This document shows positions 43,351-55,400 of a DNA stretch of 64,000 nt, piece by piece (within the stretch, counting starts at the first letter, position 1; each line of letters opens with the position of its first letter). A model generated the notes under the pieces. That model did not search any database and was not told where the DNA came from. It saw only the letters and a program-made list of their open reading frames with translations. This DNA comes from an uncultured Clostridia bacterium (GTDB lineage Bacteria; Bacillota; Clostridia; Christensenellales; UBA1242), in the NCBI GenBank assembly GCA_937896905.1, contig CALBOE010000010.1, forward strand, positions 1-64,000, written 5' to 3'. Both the position numbers and the translations under genes were made by a program.

Positions 43351-43633
43351 TTGTAACTCCTTTAATTTACACCCTATATTTAACATTAATTTAACATATA
43401 GTCAATACCTTTTTTGAAATTTCTTTTAAAAATTTTTTAAAGCTTTTTTCTCAAAATTTTTAGGGAAATAATTCAAAAAAATACATGAAAATTTTAACGA
43501 AATATATTTTTAATTTAAATAAAATTATTGCAAAAAAATAAATAAAATGTGCTATTTTGTACTGTTTTTTGCAATTTTTAGTGTATTTTTTACAATTTTT
43601 TATAAAATTTTAAATAAAAAGGAAAAATAATTT

Positions 43634-44335
43634 TTAATCAATTAATTTTCCTATTTCGTTTTCGAATTGTTTGAATGCTAAATTAGAATAATTTGGTGCA
43701 ACTTTAAACACCATGTTCTGCTTACTTATTGGGTGCACAAAACTTAGTTTGAATGCCCACAAAGCAAGGTTTCCTTCGTGCTGTTTATCGCCATACTTAA
43801 AGTCGCCATAAATTGGCAAGTTTAGTTGCGAAGCCATTTGCACCCTAATTTGATGGCTTCGGCCAGTTATTAAATTAATTTGCATTAAAGAAAGTTTGTG
43901 TTTTGTTGCAAGAAGAGTGTACTCCAATATTGCCTCTTTACTTCCTTCTTCAAGTTGTGGCGCAATTTTAACCGTGTTGGTTTTTTCGTCTTTTTTAAGA
44001 TATGTTACCAATTTGTTTTCTGCAATTTGAGGCCTGCCGTTAACAACACACAAATATTCTTTTTTCATATCTTTATTTTTAAGTTGCGCAGTTAAACGTG
44101 CGGCCGCCTTGCTGGTTTTTGCAAACACCATAACCCCGCCCGTTGGCCTATCTAACCTATGCACTAAACCTAAAAAAACATTTCCAGGTTTATTATCCCT
44201 TTCCTTAATGAAATTTTTTATTATTGTTAGCATGTCAACATCGCCACTGTCGTCTGCCTGAACAGAAATCTTGTGTGGCTTAATAACAACAACAATGTGA
44301 TTATCTTCATAAATTATTTTTGGTTCAAGTTTCAT
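43634..44335 (-). CDS. RluA-family RNA pseudouridine synthase
   Basis: The enzyme isomerises uridine to pseudouridine in rRNA or tRNA. The catalytic Asp is in GLVHRLDRPTGGVMVFAKT. The second motif is KEYLCVVNGRP and the third is LITGRSHQIRVQMA. At 233 residues it has the catalytic domain but no N-terminal S4 domain. The exact target base cannot be told. A GGG-containing site precedes the ATG. It starts 9 bases after the methyltransferase gene. Confidence 0.93.
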   Translation of the reverse strand: MKLEPKIIYEDNHIVVVIKPHKISVQADDSGDVDMLTIIKNFIKERDNKPGNVFLGLVHRLDRPTGGVMVFAKTSKAAARLTAQLKNKDMKKEYLCVVNGRPQIAENKLVTYLKKDEKTNTVKIAPQLEEGSKEAILEYTLLATKHKLSLMQINLITGRSHQIRVQMASQLNLPIYGDFKYGDKQHEGNLALWAFKLSFVHPISKQNMVFKVAPNYSNLAFKQFENEIGKLID

Positions 44336-44344
44336 AATTTCCCT

Positions 44345-45187
44345 TTAAAATGTTTTAATTGCACTGCAACCGCAAGGCAAAACAATTCTTTCTTCATTTG
44401 TTGGCAAACCCACTTCGTAGCACTCTGTTTTGCCACCTTTAATTGTTGAGTTAAGTATGTTTGCCATAACTGTTGGCTGAAGCCCTGTTGTGTAGCTATT
44501 TATCAACACAAACAATGGATTTTCGCTTAGCAAGTTTCCGCACAAACGCACAAAGTTGAAAATGTTTTCTTCTATTTTCCAGGTTTCACCGTTGGGGCCT
44601 CTTCCAAAAGATGGTGGATCCATAATAATTGCATCATATTTGTTGCCACGCCTAATTTCTCGTTCCACAAACTTTAAACAATCGTCTTGAATGTAGCGAA
44701 TGTTGCTGATATTGTTTAATTTGGCATTTGTTTTTGCAATTTCTATCATACTTTTTGCGGCGTCAACATGAGTTACCGAAGCGCCAGCAAGCGAGCAAAC
44801 AACGCTTGCCCCACCCGTATATGCAAACAAATTAAGAATTTTTATTTCTCGTTTAGACGATTTTATTAAATCTGTCATTATATCCCAATTAACCGCTTGC
44901 TCTGGGAAAAGACAAATATGTTTAAAACTCATTGGTTCTATGTGAAATTTTACGCCAAGACGCGAAATCACTAAACTTTGTGGCATTTTTGCAGATTTTT
45001 GCCACGCGCCCGACTTATTTATGCCACGTTTATAGCACGCATCCACCTTTGTTGAAAGGCTCTTATCTGTGTTCCAAATAACTTGCGGATCTGGGCGCAA
45101 AAAAGTATATCCACCAATTTGCTCTAGCTTTTCGCCATTTGCAGTGGACAGCACCACATAATCTTTCCAATGTTTTGCAAGTTTCAT
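44345..45187 (-). CDS. Class I SAM-dependent methyltransferase, RlmI/RlmK-like
   Basis: This 280-residue protein binds SAM with NLFAYTGGASV and VTHVDAAKSMIEIAK. The catalytic motif IIMDPPSFGRGPNGETWK is typical of the RlmI group, which methylates cytosine or guanine of 23S rRNA. The N-terminal PUA domain of full RlmI is missing; a short region of about 90 residues replaces it. It forms an operon with the pseudouridine synthase, so both probably modify rRNA. Confidence 0.9.
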   Translation of the reverse strand: MKLAKHWKDYVVLSTANGEKLEQIGGYTFLRPDPQVIWNTDKSLSTKVDACYKRGINKSGAWQKSAKMPQSLVISRLGVKFHIEPMSFKHICLFPEQAVNWDIMTDLIKSSKREIKILNLFAYTGGASVVCSLAGASVTHVDAAKSMIEIAKTNAKLNNISNIRYIQDDCLKFVEREIRRGNKYDAIIMDPPSFGRGPNGETWKIEENIFNFVRLCGNLLSENPLFVLINSYTTGLQPTVMANILNSTIKGGKTECYEVGLPTNEERIVLPCGCSAIKTF

Positions 45188-45256
45188 TTTTCCCTCTTGT
45201 TCTTTTTTTTGGGTTTATTATAAATGTTCTTGAAAATTTGTCAATAGGTTTAGTTA

Positions 45257-45973
45257 TTAATATATATCTAATATCTTCTTCATATCAATAATATCTGCCG
45301 AAGATATAATTCCAAGCGGCTTACTTGTATCTTTACCATCTTTTGTTATCAATATAATTAGCAGTTTTCTGTTATTTTCAAAACAATTCATTGCGGCTTC
45401 TATTGAAATGTGTTCGTCGGCAAGCATAAAATAATAATCCTCGCCCATATCTGCAATAACTTCACTAACCATTGCTGTTTCAATGTAGTTTTGAATGTTT
45501 GCGCCCTCAGATATTTTTGCACCTAAAACATTAACAATTTTTCTGCCGTTTAAAACTCCAATTAGTTTGTTTTTGGAATAAATTGGCAGGTTAGAATACC
45601 CCGTTCTTGCCATAAGTTCAATGGCTTCGCCAATTTTCATGCTGTCTTCAATAAGAATAACTTCCTTATTTCCAACTCTATTAAGTGCAAGCGGCGGTTC
45701 ACTTATTAACTCAGCCAACTTTTCAATTTTATCCACAATATCATCATGCGGTTCTGCTATAACAATATCCTCGTTGCCGCTATGAATAATTGAATTGCGA
45801 AGACGACCAAAATCCACTAAATCTTCTTCATATTTTCTAACAATTGAATTAAGCACAACACTTCTGCGTATTACGTCACTAAAAGACATGCTTCTTTTAA
45901 AGCCATATATAGTTCTTAACGCATAATCTATGCGGTTGTAAGCATTTATAAATCGTTTTGCATTGGTTTCCAT
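45257..45973 (-). CDS. HEPN-like domain fused to CBS pair
   Basis: The first 95 residues are helical and carry RLRNSIIHSG, an R-X4-H motif (Arg 59 to His 64) typical of HEPN RNA-binding or RNase domains. Residues about 100-238 form two CBS repeats (MKIGEAIELMARTGYSNLPI; ISIEAAMNCFENNRKLLIIL), which bind adenosine nucleotides. The architecture suggests a nucleotide-gated RNA-binding or RNA-cutting protein, but no activity is shown. A GAGG site precedes the ATG. It is a single gene, divergent from the SRP RNA. Confidence 0.75.
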   Translation of the reverse strand: METNAKRFINAYNRIDYALRTIYGFKRSMSFSDVIRRSVVLNSIVRKYEEDLVDFGRLRNSIIHSGNEDIVIAEPHDDIVDKIEKLAELISEPPLALNRVGNKEVILIEDSMKIGEAIELMARTGYSNLPIYSKNKLIGVLNGRKIVNVLGAKISEGANIQNYIETAMVSEVIADMGEDYYFMLADEHISIEAAMNCFENNRKLLIILITKDGKDTSKPLGIISSADIIDMKKILDIY

Positions 45974-46090
45974 AATTTACCTCTTTGTTTTATTATATCA
46001 TATTTTTGTTTTATTGTATATTAAAAATATTAAAATCGTTAACAAAACTAGGGCAATTTTGTTAATAATTAAAAAATGTTTGCAAAATGA

Positions 46091-46119
46091 TTGAAATTTT
46101 TTATGTTTTTGTGTATAAT
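46091..46119 (+). promoter_or_regulatory. SRP RNA promoter
   Basis: TTGAAA (46091-46096), 17 bases, TATAAT (46114-46119). Transcription should begin near 46126. Confidence 0.85.
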
Positions 46120-46125
46120 ATAATT

Positions 46126-46396
46126 GAGTTGTACTAGGCGGGGAGCTAGTGGTGCCCTACACCCACAATCCACTACAGTGGGGCTGAAGTGCTTTACTAG
46201 GGGCAACGTTGGTTGTGTTGAGTAGTTTTAACGCATGTTGAAATCAAGGTCTTATACAATATTGCCCTACGAATCATGTCAGGGCCGGAAGGCAGCAGCA
46301 TTAAGCAGGATACAGTATGTGCTATGAGTGTGCTTTGGTGGAGTGCCTTAAAGTTATGCCAGCAGTTAACTTGTTTCGAATTTAGCACGTGCAACT
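46126..46396 (+). ncRNA. ffs: Signal recognition particle RNA, large (Alu-containing) type
   Basis: The Ffh-binding hairpin is unmistakable: CATGTCAGGGCCGGAAGGC and AGCAGCATTAAGC follow each other near 46277-46308. The 5' part TACTAGGCGGGGAGC and GGTGCCCTACACC matches the Alu domain of Bacillus and Clostridium SRP RNA. The ends pair (AGTTG with CAACT). At about 270 bases it is the long form. A short reading frame on the opposite strand inside it is not a gene. Confidence 0.95.
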
Positions 46397-46404
46397 TACC
46401 ATTT

Positions 46405-46427
46405 AACAAGCAACAGCTTGTTTTTTT
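46405..46427 (+). terminator. Intrinsic terminator of SRP RNA
   Basis: AACAAGC and GCTTGTT pair perfectly around AACA, followed by T residues. Confidence 0.9.
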
Positions 46428-46435
46428 GTTGCAAA

Positions 46436-46466
46436 AAAAGAGATAGGCTACCAGCCTATCTCTTTT
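46436..46466 (-). terminator. Terminator overlapping the end of the giant gene
   Basis: AAAAGAGATAGGCT and AGCCTATCTCTTTT pair perfectly around three bases, with a T-run on the minus strand. The stop codon of the 3842-residue gene (46448-46450) lies in the loop and stem top, so the last five codons form one arm of the terminator. Confidence 0.9.
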
Positions 46467-49400
46467 AATGATGTGTAGGTTATGTTAAGTTGAACATTTC
46501 CTCTTGCAAAATATTCTAATATTAATTCACCATTTTCTATTCTAACGTTATACTTATTGCCTAAAGTATCCGTTATTTCGCCACTGCTATTTATAGACGC
46601 TCCATCTGTTTCATCAACGTTAAATTTGGCGCCTTCTTCAATTGAAATTATTAAATCTGGCACAGCATTGTTTCCACTGAATTTAACCGAACTTAATTGT
46701 CCCCATTGTGTGCTTAACACAAATTTAACTTGGAACCATTTGTTTGCCTCTATAATTCCTGTTTTGCTCCAACAGGTTAAAACGTCTTCTTGGCTCATAT
46801 TTTGAGGATTGCCAACTTCCCTAATTTGATAACCCAAAACAGGCTCAATATCATAAGTGTTAACGTACGCTGTAACATCAACAACCTTGTGGTTTGTTAG
46901 AATAATTGAAGTATTAATTTCTTCAAGTTGACCGGTTGTTAAATCTTGGCTAAGCTGAATTTTAACTTGACCAACCCATTCTGGTTTTGCTGTTACTTTA
47001 ATTGGAATTTCTGTTCCTTTAGGGTAATATTTTTTAACATCGTCTGCTTCTAATACATAACCGCCCGTGTCGATTGGATTTAAATATTCTGCACCACTAA
47101 CCACATTCAATGTTAATGTGAATTTTTGAACAGATTTTAAACCTAATGTTAACTCGAAATCTGCTTCGCCCGCAAGAATTTTTGCCATTGCCTCGCCAGA
47201 TGTTATTTCACTTAACAAGGCTGACGTAATTTCAATGCTGCTTTGTGGAGCCAATCCATTTCTTCTAATTGGAACTTCGTTTCCATTAGCGTTTAAATAG
47301 AAATAATAGTCAAGTTGTTCTGTTTCGTCGTTAGTGCGAACAAAGGAAATTTCTCTGCCAACATATAGATTTTCTATTTTGCGATAATATCCATCGATTT
47401 GTACTTCGTTTGGCGCACTTTTTATTGTGTAGTTACTTAAGCCATTTGAATCCCATTCAACACGTGTATCGAACTTAACATTAACATTTAATTTCTTTAA
47501 GTATATTGTGTATGTTCCACCTTGGCCGTAACCTTTGTCATCGTCTGGAACAAAGCTTTCTGTTATTATTAATGTGCTGTCCACCAACGCATAATTTTTC
47601 AAACTTCCTTTGTTGTGAGAAACTTGACCACTGTAAATTATACCCGTGTTTAATGAATTGAATTTAACTTTTATTCCTTGCTTTTCATAAACGCCAATTA
47701 GCACAGTGGAGCCGCTAGTTTCTGCCACCACATTTCCGCCAACAAACACTTCAAAGTTTCCGTAATTGTTATGTTGCGTTGTTCTACCATCTTCAATTGC
47801 AAAACCAATAACCACTTGGTTTTTACCCATTTCTTCTAGCACAACATCAATTGCCATACAACTTAATTCACCCTCAACTGGCTGATAATCAAAATCTGCA
47901 ACTTGAATTATTCTAGAAGCCGTATGGTTATATCCCTCATAAACTCCATGAATGACACCATTAATCATAACGGTTAAAACATAATGTTCTGCCACGCTTG
48001 CTTTGTAAGAAATTTCATCTCCCATGTACACTGCATTATTGTTTACGTAATTTTCACCACACTTTAACTCATACGTAAACGACATAACATTGCGAACCGA
48101 ATCGAAATCTATTGTGCCATAACTATTCCCCTGCTTTAGTTTGAATGTAACATTCACTGGCAATGGTCTTGGCACAAAGCGCACAGTTAAAGTTATGTTA
48201 TCGTAAACTTCGAAGTTTGCCAAGTTTGCATAACTTTCATTTTCATTTAACACAAGTCCTGCCGAATCTTTAACAGTTATTTCGCAATCGTTATAGTAAT
48301 TTGGGTTAAATGCTGAAGTTAACTCGTTAACACGACCACGATAAGTGATTGCAGTTGCTGTTTCACTAAAATTAGAGTTTGGTTGTAAGGTTAATTTTGC
48401 ATCGTTGTTTGTTCCGCAGTTAACAACAACTTCCCTTACAGTTGAATTTGTGTCGTGTTCTTGTGGAGCATATGGTGCAGCTGCATTAATTGTTATTTTA
48501 AATATTTCACGGCAGTTTGCAATAAATTTAAATACTCTATTTGCTGATGGCACAATTGTTCCTTCAACATAACTCTCTATAAGGTATGGTAAATCTTCCA
48601 AGAAGTTTGTTGTTAGCCCTGGCCTATCACCTGCATAGCAAGGGAAAACATGCTCTAAATATTGCAATTCTTTGCTGTTAGAAGCAATAGCATACGCCCA
48701 TGTTTCGAATATTGCATAATTTTTGTTATTATAATGCCTGCCATAGCAACCTAAACCGGTTAACAGTTCAAAAATGTTTGTTAATTCAATTTCTCCACCA
48801 TTGTCTGTAACTTTCCAGCCGTTTGCAGAAGCTGGTGCTCTGTTATAAATATACTTTTCTCCTAAATCAGCAGAGCCATTGCTTTCATCAATATACTTAA
48901 CAATAAAGTCGAATTTATACATTGCAGTGTTAACTTTAATCTTGCCAAGATGTGTTTCACAATCGGTATGCCCTACGCTATCTGCACAAGTATCGTCTAC
49001 CGAATAGCTTGTGTGAACTGAATAGTAATTTTCCCTTAACCATGCGCCATCAATAAGCACACTATATTGTTGTTGTGCTGAATTTTCGTAGGTTTGAAGC
49101 ACCGTTTCAGTTGTTTGTCCATCTATAGTTAACGTGAATGCATTTGCACTAAATTCATAGCCGAGTGCCGCCAAATATTTAACCGTAATGTAACTGTTTA
49201 CATTAATGCCAGTTAAAACGTAATTGCTTTGCCCAGTTACTCCATTAGACAATTCAAACGTTCCTTGAGTGTCGTCCCCCGAACTCATTGCAAAGGTTAA
49301 GCCATATGCAATTTTTTCGTAGTTTGCCGTTAAATTAAATATTGTTGAATGCTTATAAATATCAAATATCGCGTTATTAACTTCACCATTTTCGTAGCTT

Positions 49401-52400
49401 GTTTTACCTGCTCCATTTTGCTTAGAAATGCTAAATAATGATGTATTATCTGGATTTAACAAATCTGCCGAAACAAACCTATAACCAATCATTTCGTCAT
49501 ATTTGCCCGAATTCATTGCAGGAACATCTTTGCTTTGGTCGTAAACTTGCACGGCTAAATTACAACCTGAATACAACATTAAATATGTCATATTGTTTTT
49601 CTCTAAAATTCTAACTAGGCCATTAGAGTATTTATAGTTTTTAGTGCTGGAAACAATTTGAGTTTTTTCATCTAAATCCACAATTGAAGATGCTAGATAA
49701 TACTGCATTTTCTTTAGTGAGCTTGTTGAACTCATTGCAATATATGAATTTTCTCCAATACCGCCTTGCTCAGTCGTATATGTATCTTTTATGGTTATTA
49801 CCATATAGCCGTATCTATCTAAACTGTTATTTATTAGTGTTCTTGCATTAATTAAATAACTTTTTCTAAAATACATTGCCGTGAATATTTCACCTTGCAA
49901 TTGGTTCCAAGTGGTTGTTGGAGTTCCAATAACTGTGTCGGCATAAATTTCGTTGTTAAATTCATTTGTTTTATAGAAATAGTTTGATGTACCCTTAACA
50001 CTCTTCCATCCTACCAACACATAGTGTTGATTTACAAATATAGGCAAGGTTGTGTTATCGTCATCTTCGCTAGCTTCATTTAAATTAATGCTGTTTGTAT
50101 CTGCCAAGAAGATATAGAAACCATCGTTGTGATAGTATACTTTCTTTTGATAGTCGTGCTTTCTTGTTAGTATTAGGTCGTTCCATGTTGTTGCTTCTGT
50201 GTGTATTGTGCCAGCATAAGCATCTGCCCACATAAAGTTGTCTAACTTTGCTGAAGTTATAAATTCAAACTTGCCATCTTCGTCATTTATTTGAATATCA
50301 CTTAATGAGTCTGCAGAAGCATTTAATACTGGTCTGCTTCCATCGGCGTCACCCGCCCATCTGTAAACTGTGTTTTTATAAGCCAACTCAAATTCGCCAT
50401 TTATGTTGGTTTTATTGCAATCAGTTAAGGTTATTTTGTGCAAGTTAATTGTTATATGCGCAGTTAATTCAACCTCGTAGTTTGCAGGAACAATTGTGCT
50501 TCCATAAGCAACTTTCGAACGCAGCGTAAAATCTGAATTTATTGGATTATGGTAGTTCCATTTTGTTGCAGTTTTTGCAATTGAAGCACCTGATTTTGTT
50601 ATGAAGTGTGAAACGTTATTTGCATTTCTTGTTATAAGTTCATACGCACCATCAAACATGAATGATGTTGTGTTCGAACTTATGTTCGTGCCCTTAGGCG
50701 TAATTTTTACAATAGCCCATGTTGGTTTTAGGGTTACTTGTGTTCCACACATATCCGCCAATGCCGAACCTTTTAGCAAGTTGTTTAAATATGTAACATA
50801 TCCGCCTATGTTTTCCCATGTGGTGTTACCCAATAAAGACGTTGCAATATTGTTTGTAACTCCAGTTTTGTGAGTTAAGGTTCCGTTTTTAACATCAAAC
50901 GAATATGTCCCACGAGTATTAATAAAATATGTTTGCCAGTGGGTTATTTCGTAACCGTAATTATATAAATCGTAAGTGGTTGCCTTGTTGTTTAACGTGA
51001 ACGCTGTAACATCTTCTCCAACTTTACTAAACGCTTTTCCAGATTGATTTTTGTAGAATATGGTTGATGTTTTTCCGTTTTCAACAACAAAACTTACCGC
51101 ACCAGGGATTGTGTTTAAGCCATCTCCACCAACAACCGCAAACAAACTTTTGTCATTATTTGGCTGATTTGCACCTTCATAATTATCCCATAAAGAGTTA
51201 TCTCCTCTAAACATTGTGAAGTTAATATCTACCGACCAATCGGCAATAATGTCGAATGGAGGATTGTTGCTTGTTTGCCTTAAATTACCATAAGATGGAG
51301 TTTCTCCTCCACAATATAATTTGTTAACTTGAACATATGTGTTTCCATCAATATTTGTGCTGGTTTTTTGTGCATCAATTTCTAAGTAAATTTTTACGCC
51401 AGATGACGTTAATGTCATTTTATTGCCCGAAATTGCCACTGTGTATTGATTGCTTAATGTTTTTGCACCTTTATAGCCAATAATCCAACCCTTAAACTCT
51501 GCGCCTGTGCGTTCTAATAAATCTTTCACCTCACCGGTTGGGGTAAATTGTGGCATTTCAATATTCGCGTATTCAACTGTATAGTTAATGGTTGTGTATT
51601 TTACCCAACCCTCAGTTTCGGTTGCCAAGTAGCCTAAATCTACCGAATACACAACAAGTTCATAAACGGCATACACATAAATGTCGTCGTCTGTGTGCCC
51701 AATAATTTTTGAATATGCCAAACCATTTGCCACATCTTCGCCAACCCAAGTTGAATTGTTCCAATATCCAACTTTATACACCACACTTCCGTAGCCCGGT
51801 TTTACGCTGGTTATTTTTGAACTTGCATTTCCATCGTTATATACTGAATGCGTTGCGCTATATTCTATTTTAATTTCTTCATTATTGTTTGTTATGCCAT
51901 ATCCATACCAAATTTTATTTAGGAACTCTTTCTTGCTCCATGTTGCAACTTCCACCGATGCGTCAATTGCTGGTTTTCCATTGCTCCATGTTGTGGCGCT
52001 AACAGCATTGAAATAAACATCATATCGTTTTAGTGTGATAACTGCGTAAACATAAATTGTTTTAAATTGTGCGTCTTTGGCATTGGCTGGGAATATGGTT
52101 GAATCCACCCAAGAGCTTCCGTTCCAATAACCAATGTGATATTCAACATCTTTTGTTGATGTCATATATCCGTTAGCTATGCTTCCACTTTTTATGTTAG
52201 ATGTAAGTGTTACGTTGTCGCCATAATGACCAACATATTGCACTTGAACATTGTGCCCGCTTGCCGAAACTTCATATTCAATATAGCATGGAGAAAGTGT
52301 TGGCGATGTCCATTGTGCAATTCTTGTTGCAGCATCAACATTACTTTTGTTTGAACTCCACGCCTTTTCGCCAATAGCATTAATTTCAACTGTATATGGC

Positions 52401-55400
52401 GTTCTTGCAAACACTGCATACACACAATAATTTATGCTTTCGTCGGTAATAATTGTTGTTGGAACCCAAACTTTGTTAACGTCCCAATAACCTATTTTAT
52501 ATGGATTTGTTGCTATTAAATCATCATAACCAACGTTCACGTTCCCCGTTAAAGTATATGTTGTGCCATCTCCGTCATTATATGGAGAGTTTGCACCAAC
52601 AACCATATCAAACACACCCGCATTATTCGAAATTGTGTAGTCATACCACTTTCCAGAAACAGACGAGTCTGTCCAATTTTTAATTGATTTAGCCGCATCA
52701 ATCTCGTCGAAATTTGGAGTTGCATTCCAATATTGTTCACCAATAGATTTGAATGTTACCGTATATTCTCTTAAAGGAACAACGGCATAAATATAAATAT
52801 CCGTGTTAACATTGTTTGGAGGGAAGGTGGTGTAATTATTTTTCCATCTGCCATTTGTATCCCAATAGCCAATGTAATACGTTACTTTTTCACGAGACAC
52901 CCCGCCCATTGTTATAGCTAATGTTGCTGTGTAGGTTACGCTGTCGTTATAATGACCGTTATAATTTATTACAACATTGTATTGATTGTTAGAAGCAGAA
53001 ACTTTATATTCAACATAACAAGTGCCCAAACCGTTTGCTCCGTAAGTCCATTCGCCAACTTCTGTTGCGTTTTCAACTCGCGACTTAACTGGAGAACTTA
53101 CCGCATTTCCGGCATCATTTAAGTTCCAATACTCTTCACCAATTGCCTTTAAGTGAACTTGCCTTGCTGTTCGTTCAAACACTGCGTAAACATAATACAC
53201 GGTGCTGTTATCGTTAATCTTTGTTGTTGAAACCCAATTTTTGCCGTACCAATAACCAATTTTATATGGATTGATTGCAATTAAACCATTATATCCAACC
53301 AAAACATTTCCCGTTAATGATGACGTTGTATCTGCACCATTATATGGAGAATTAGCTCCTGCCGAAATATTAACGCTGTTACCATTTGCTGAAATATCAT
53401 AATCATACCACGCTTGCGAATGGCTCGGCATTGTCCACGATTGAATTGATGGAGAACCATCTATAACATCTTTTTTAGGAGTTGAGTTCCAATATTGTTC
53501 ACCAATAGACACAAAGTTAACTGTGTAAATCTCTAAAGGAATAATTGCATAAACATATAAATCAGAATCCGCTCCATTCATTGCAAAGGTGCTTTTATTG
53601 CCAACCCAAGTTGAACCATTCCAATACCCAACTTGATAACTTACTTGAGATTTTGAACACCCTGCTTTAATATTACCTAATTCAGTTGAATGTCCAGTGC
53701 CTGCAACTGTTACAGTATAATCGTTGCTTTTTGTTTGAACCCTATTCCCAACATAGCAAGGGTTTAAAATTGGCAATGTCCACATAGCCACCTGGTTTCC
53801 CGCAGCTTCTAACGCAGATTGCGTGCTATCTGGGGTTGAATCTGTCCCCCAAAGCTGTTCTGGCACCGCAAATAAGCGTAAACTGTATGGAATTCTTTTT
53901 AAAACCGCATAAACATAAACGTTTTGGTCCGCACCATCAGTTAAGCCAGCATCAGTAGCATCGCCCACTCTGTTGCTAGGTATTAATGTATCTCCAATCC
54001 AATAACCAGTATAATACACTATATTTGTATCATAATATCCCGTGTTAATTGATGATATTGTTGAACTTTTACCGCCTATACTAAACGTTCCATTGTTGTT
54101 TGTAATTTGTTGCCCATACCATTTACCTTGTAGTAGCGTTGGATCCCATGTGCCAACTTGTGCTGAATTTAGGGTTGAGGCACTAACATCAGGGGTTGCG
54201 TCTGCCCCCCAAACTTCCTCGCCAACCACTTTAAAATTAATGGTGTAAATTTTTCTTGGAATAATTAGGTAAATATAATAATCTCCACTTTCATTATAGA
54301 AACTGGTTGTGGCCGTCCATGCGCTGCCATTCCAATAGCCTGTTTTAAAATACCCTTCCGAAATGTTTGTTGAATATCCATTTGGCATAGAGCTTGCACT
54401 TACTGTAGAGGAGTTATCGTCACTGCCAACACACGCTTTGTAATTCTTTCCATCTGTTGTTCCGTAAAGACTATATCCAACATATCCAATTAAGTAGGAT
54501 TGTGGGTTCCAACTTGCCAAAGCCTGTGCCGAATTTAGCGTATTCTTATCTGGTGACGAATCTGACCAAAACTCTTCGCCAACAACTTTCAAGTTGGCAA
54601 CATAAATAATTTCAGGCACAACGGCATACACATAATGGTCGTCAGCTGCCCCAATGGTCCAAGAATTTGTCCAAGAGGACCCTCCCCAATAGCCAACATT
54701 ATAAGTTATGTCACTTTCGTTGTATCCAATATCAACATTTGTAATAGTTGAAGATTGATCTTCAATAATAAATGTTCCGTTGGCGTTGCTAATTTGTTTG
54801 TTGTACCATTTGCCTTGCAGCAGCGGCGGAGTCCACGCACCAACTTGGTTTGCTTCAAGTGTTGATAACGTTTTTGAGCCGCTCCAAAGCGATTGGCTAA
54901 CAACTCTAAAATAAACGTTGTAAGTTTTTGGCTCTATTAGCGCATAAACATAATATTCAGTAATGTTTCCTTCTTCGTCCCCCGTTCCTATTTTTGCAGG
55001 TGTGGCATCTACCCAGGTTGAGCCATCCCAATAGCCTATTGCATATTCCTTAACAGAACTATTAAACCCATTGGCTGTTATGGTTAGCGTGTAACTGTCA
55101 TCTCCAACCATAGCGGTTAAACCATAACCAGACATGCCCCAATCAACTCTGCAACGTTCAATTGTGTCAGTTGGCGACCAAGTTCCTAAAGCAGTTGAAT
55201 TTGCTTCCAAATAAGGATTTTCTTCCCACTTGTCGTAATCAACGGCTTTTAATTTAACAGTGTAATCCTTTGGGGTTATTAATGCATAAATGTGGTGTGC
55301 CGTTTCAGTAAAGCCAACTTTTGCATTGCTCCAACTTTCGTTTTCGCCAATTTCCTCCACCCATGTTGTACCACTCCAATATCCCAGGATGTACTTAATG

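Noticed and set aside
43387..43633. Small gene or RNA between the Ppx-like and RluA genes
   Set aside because: Only AT-rich sequence without a start plus ribosome binding site or a convincing hairpin.
46197..46409. 70-residue reading frame opposite the SRP RNA
   Set aside because: It lies wholly inside the conserved RNA and shows no protein features.
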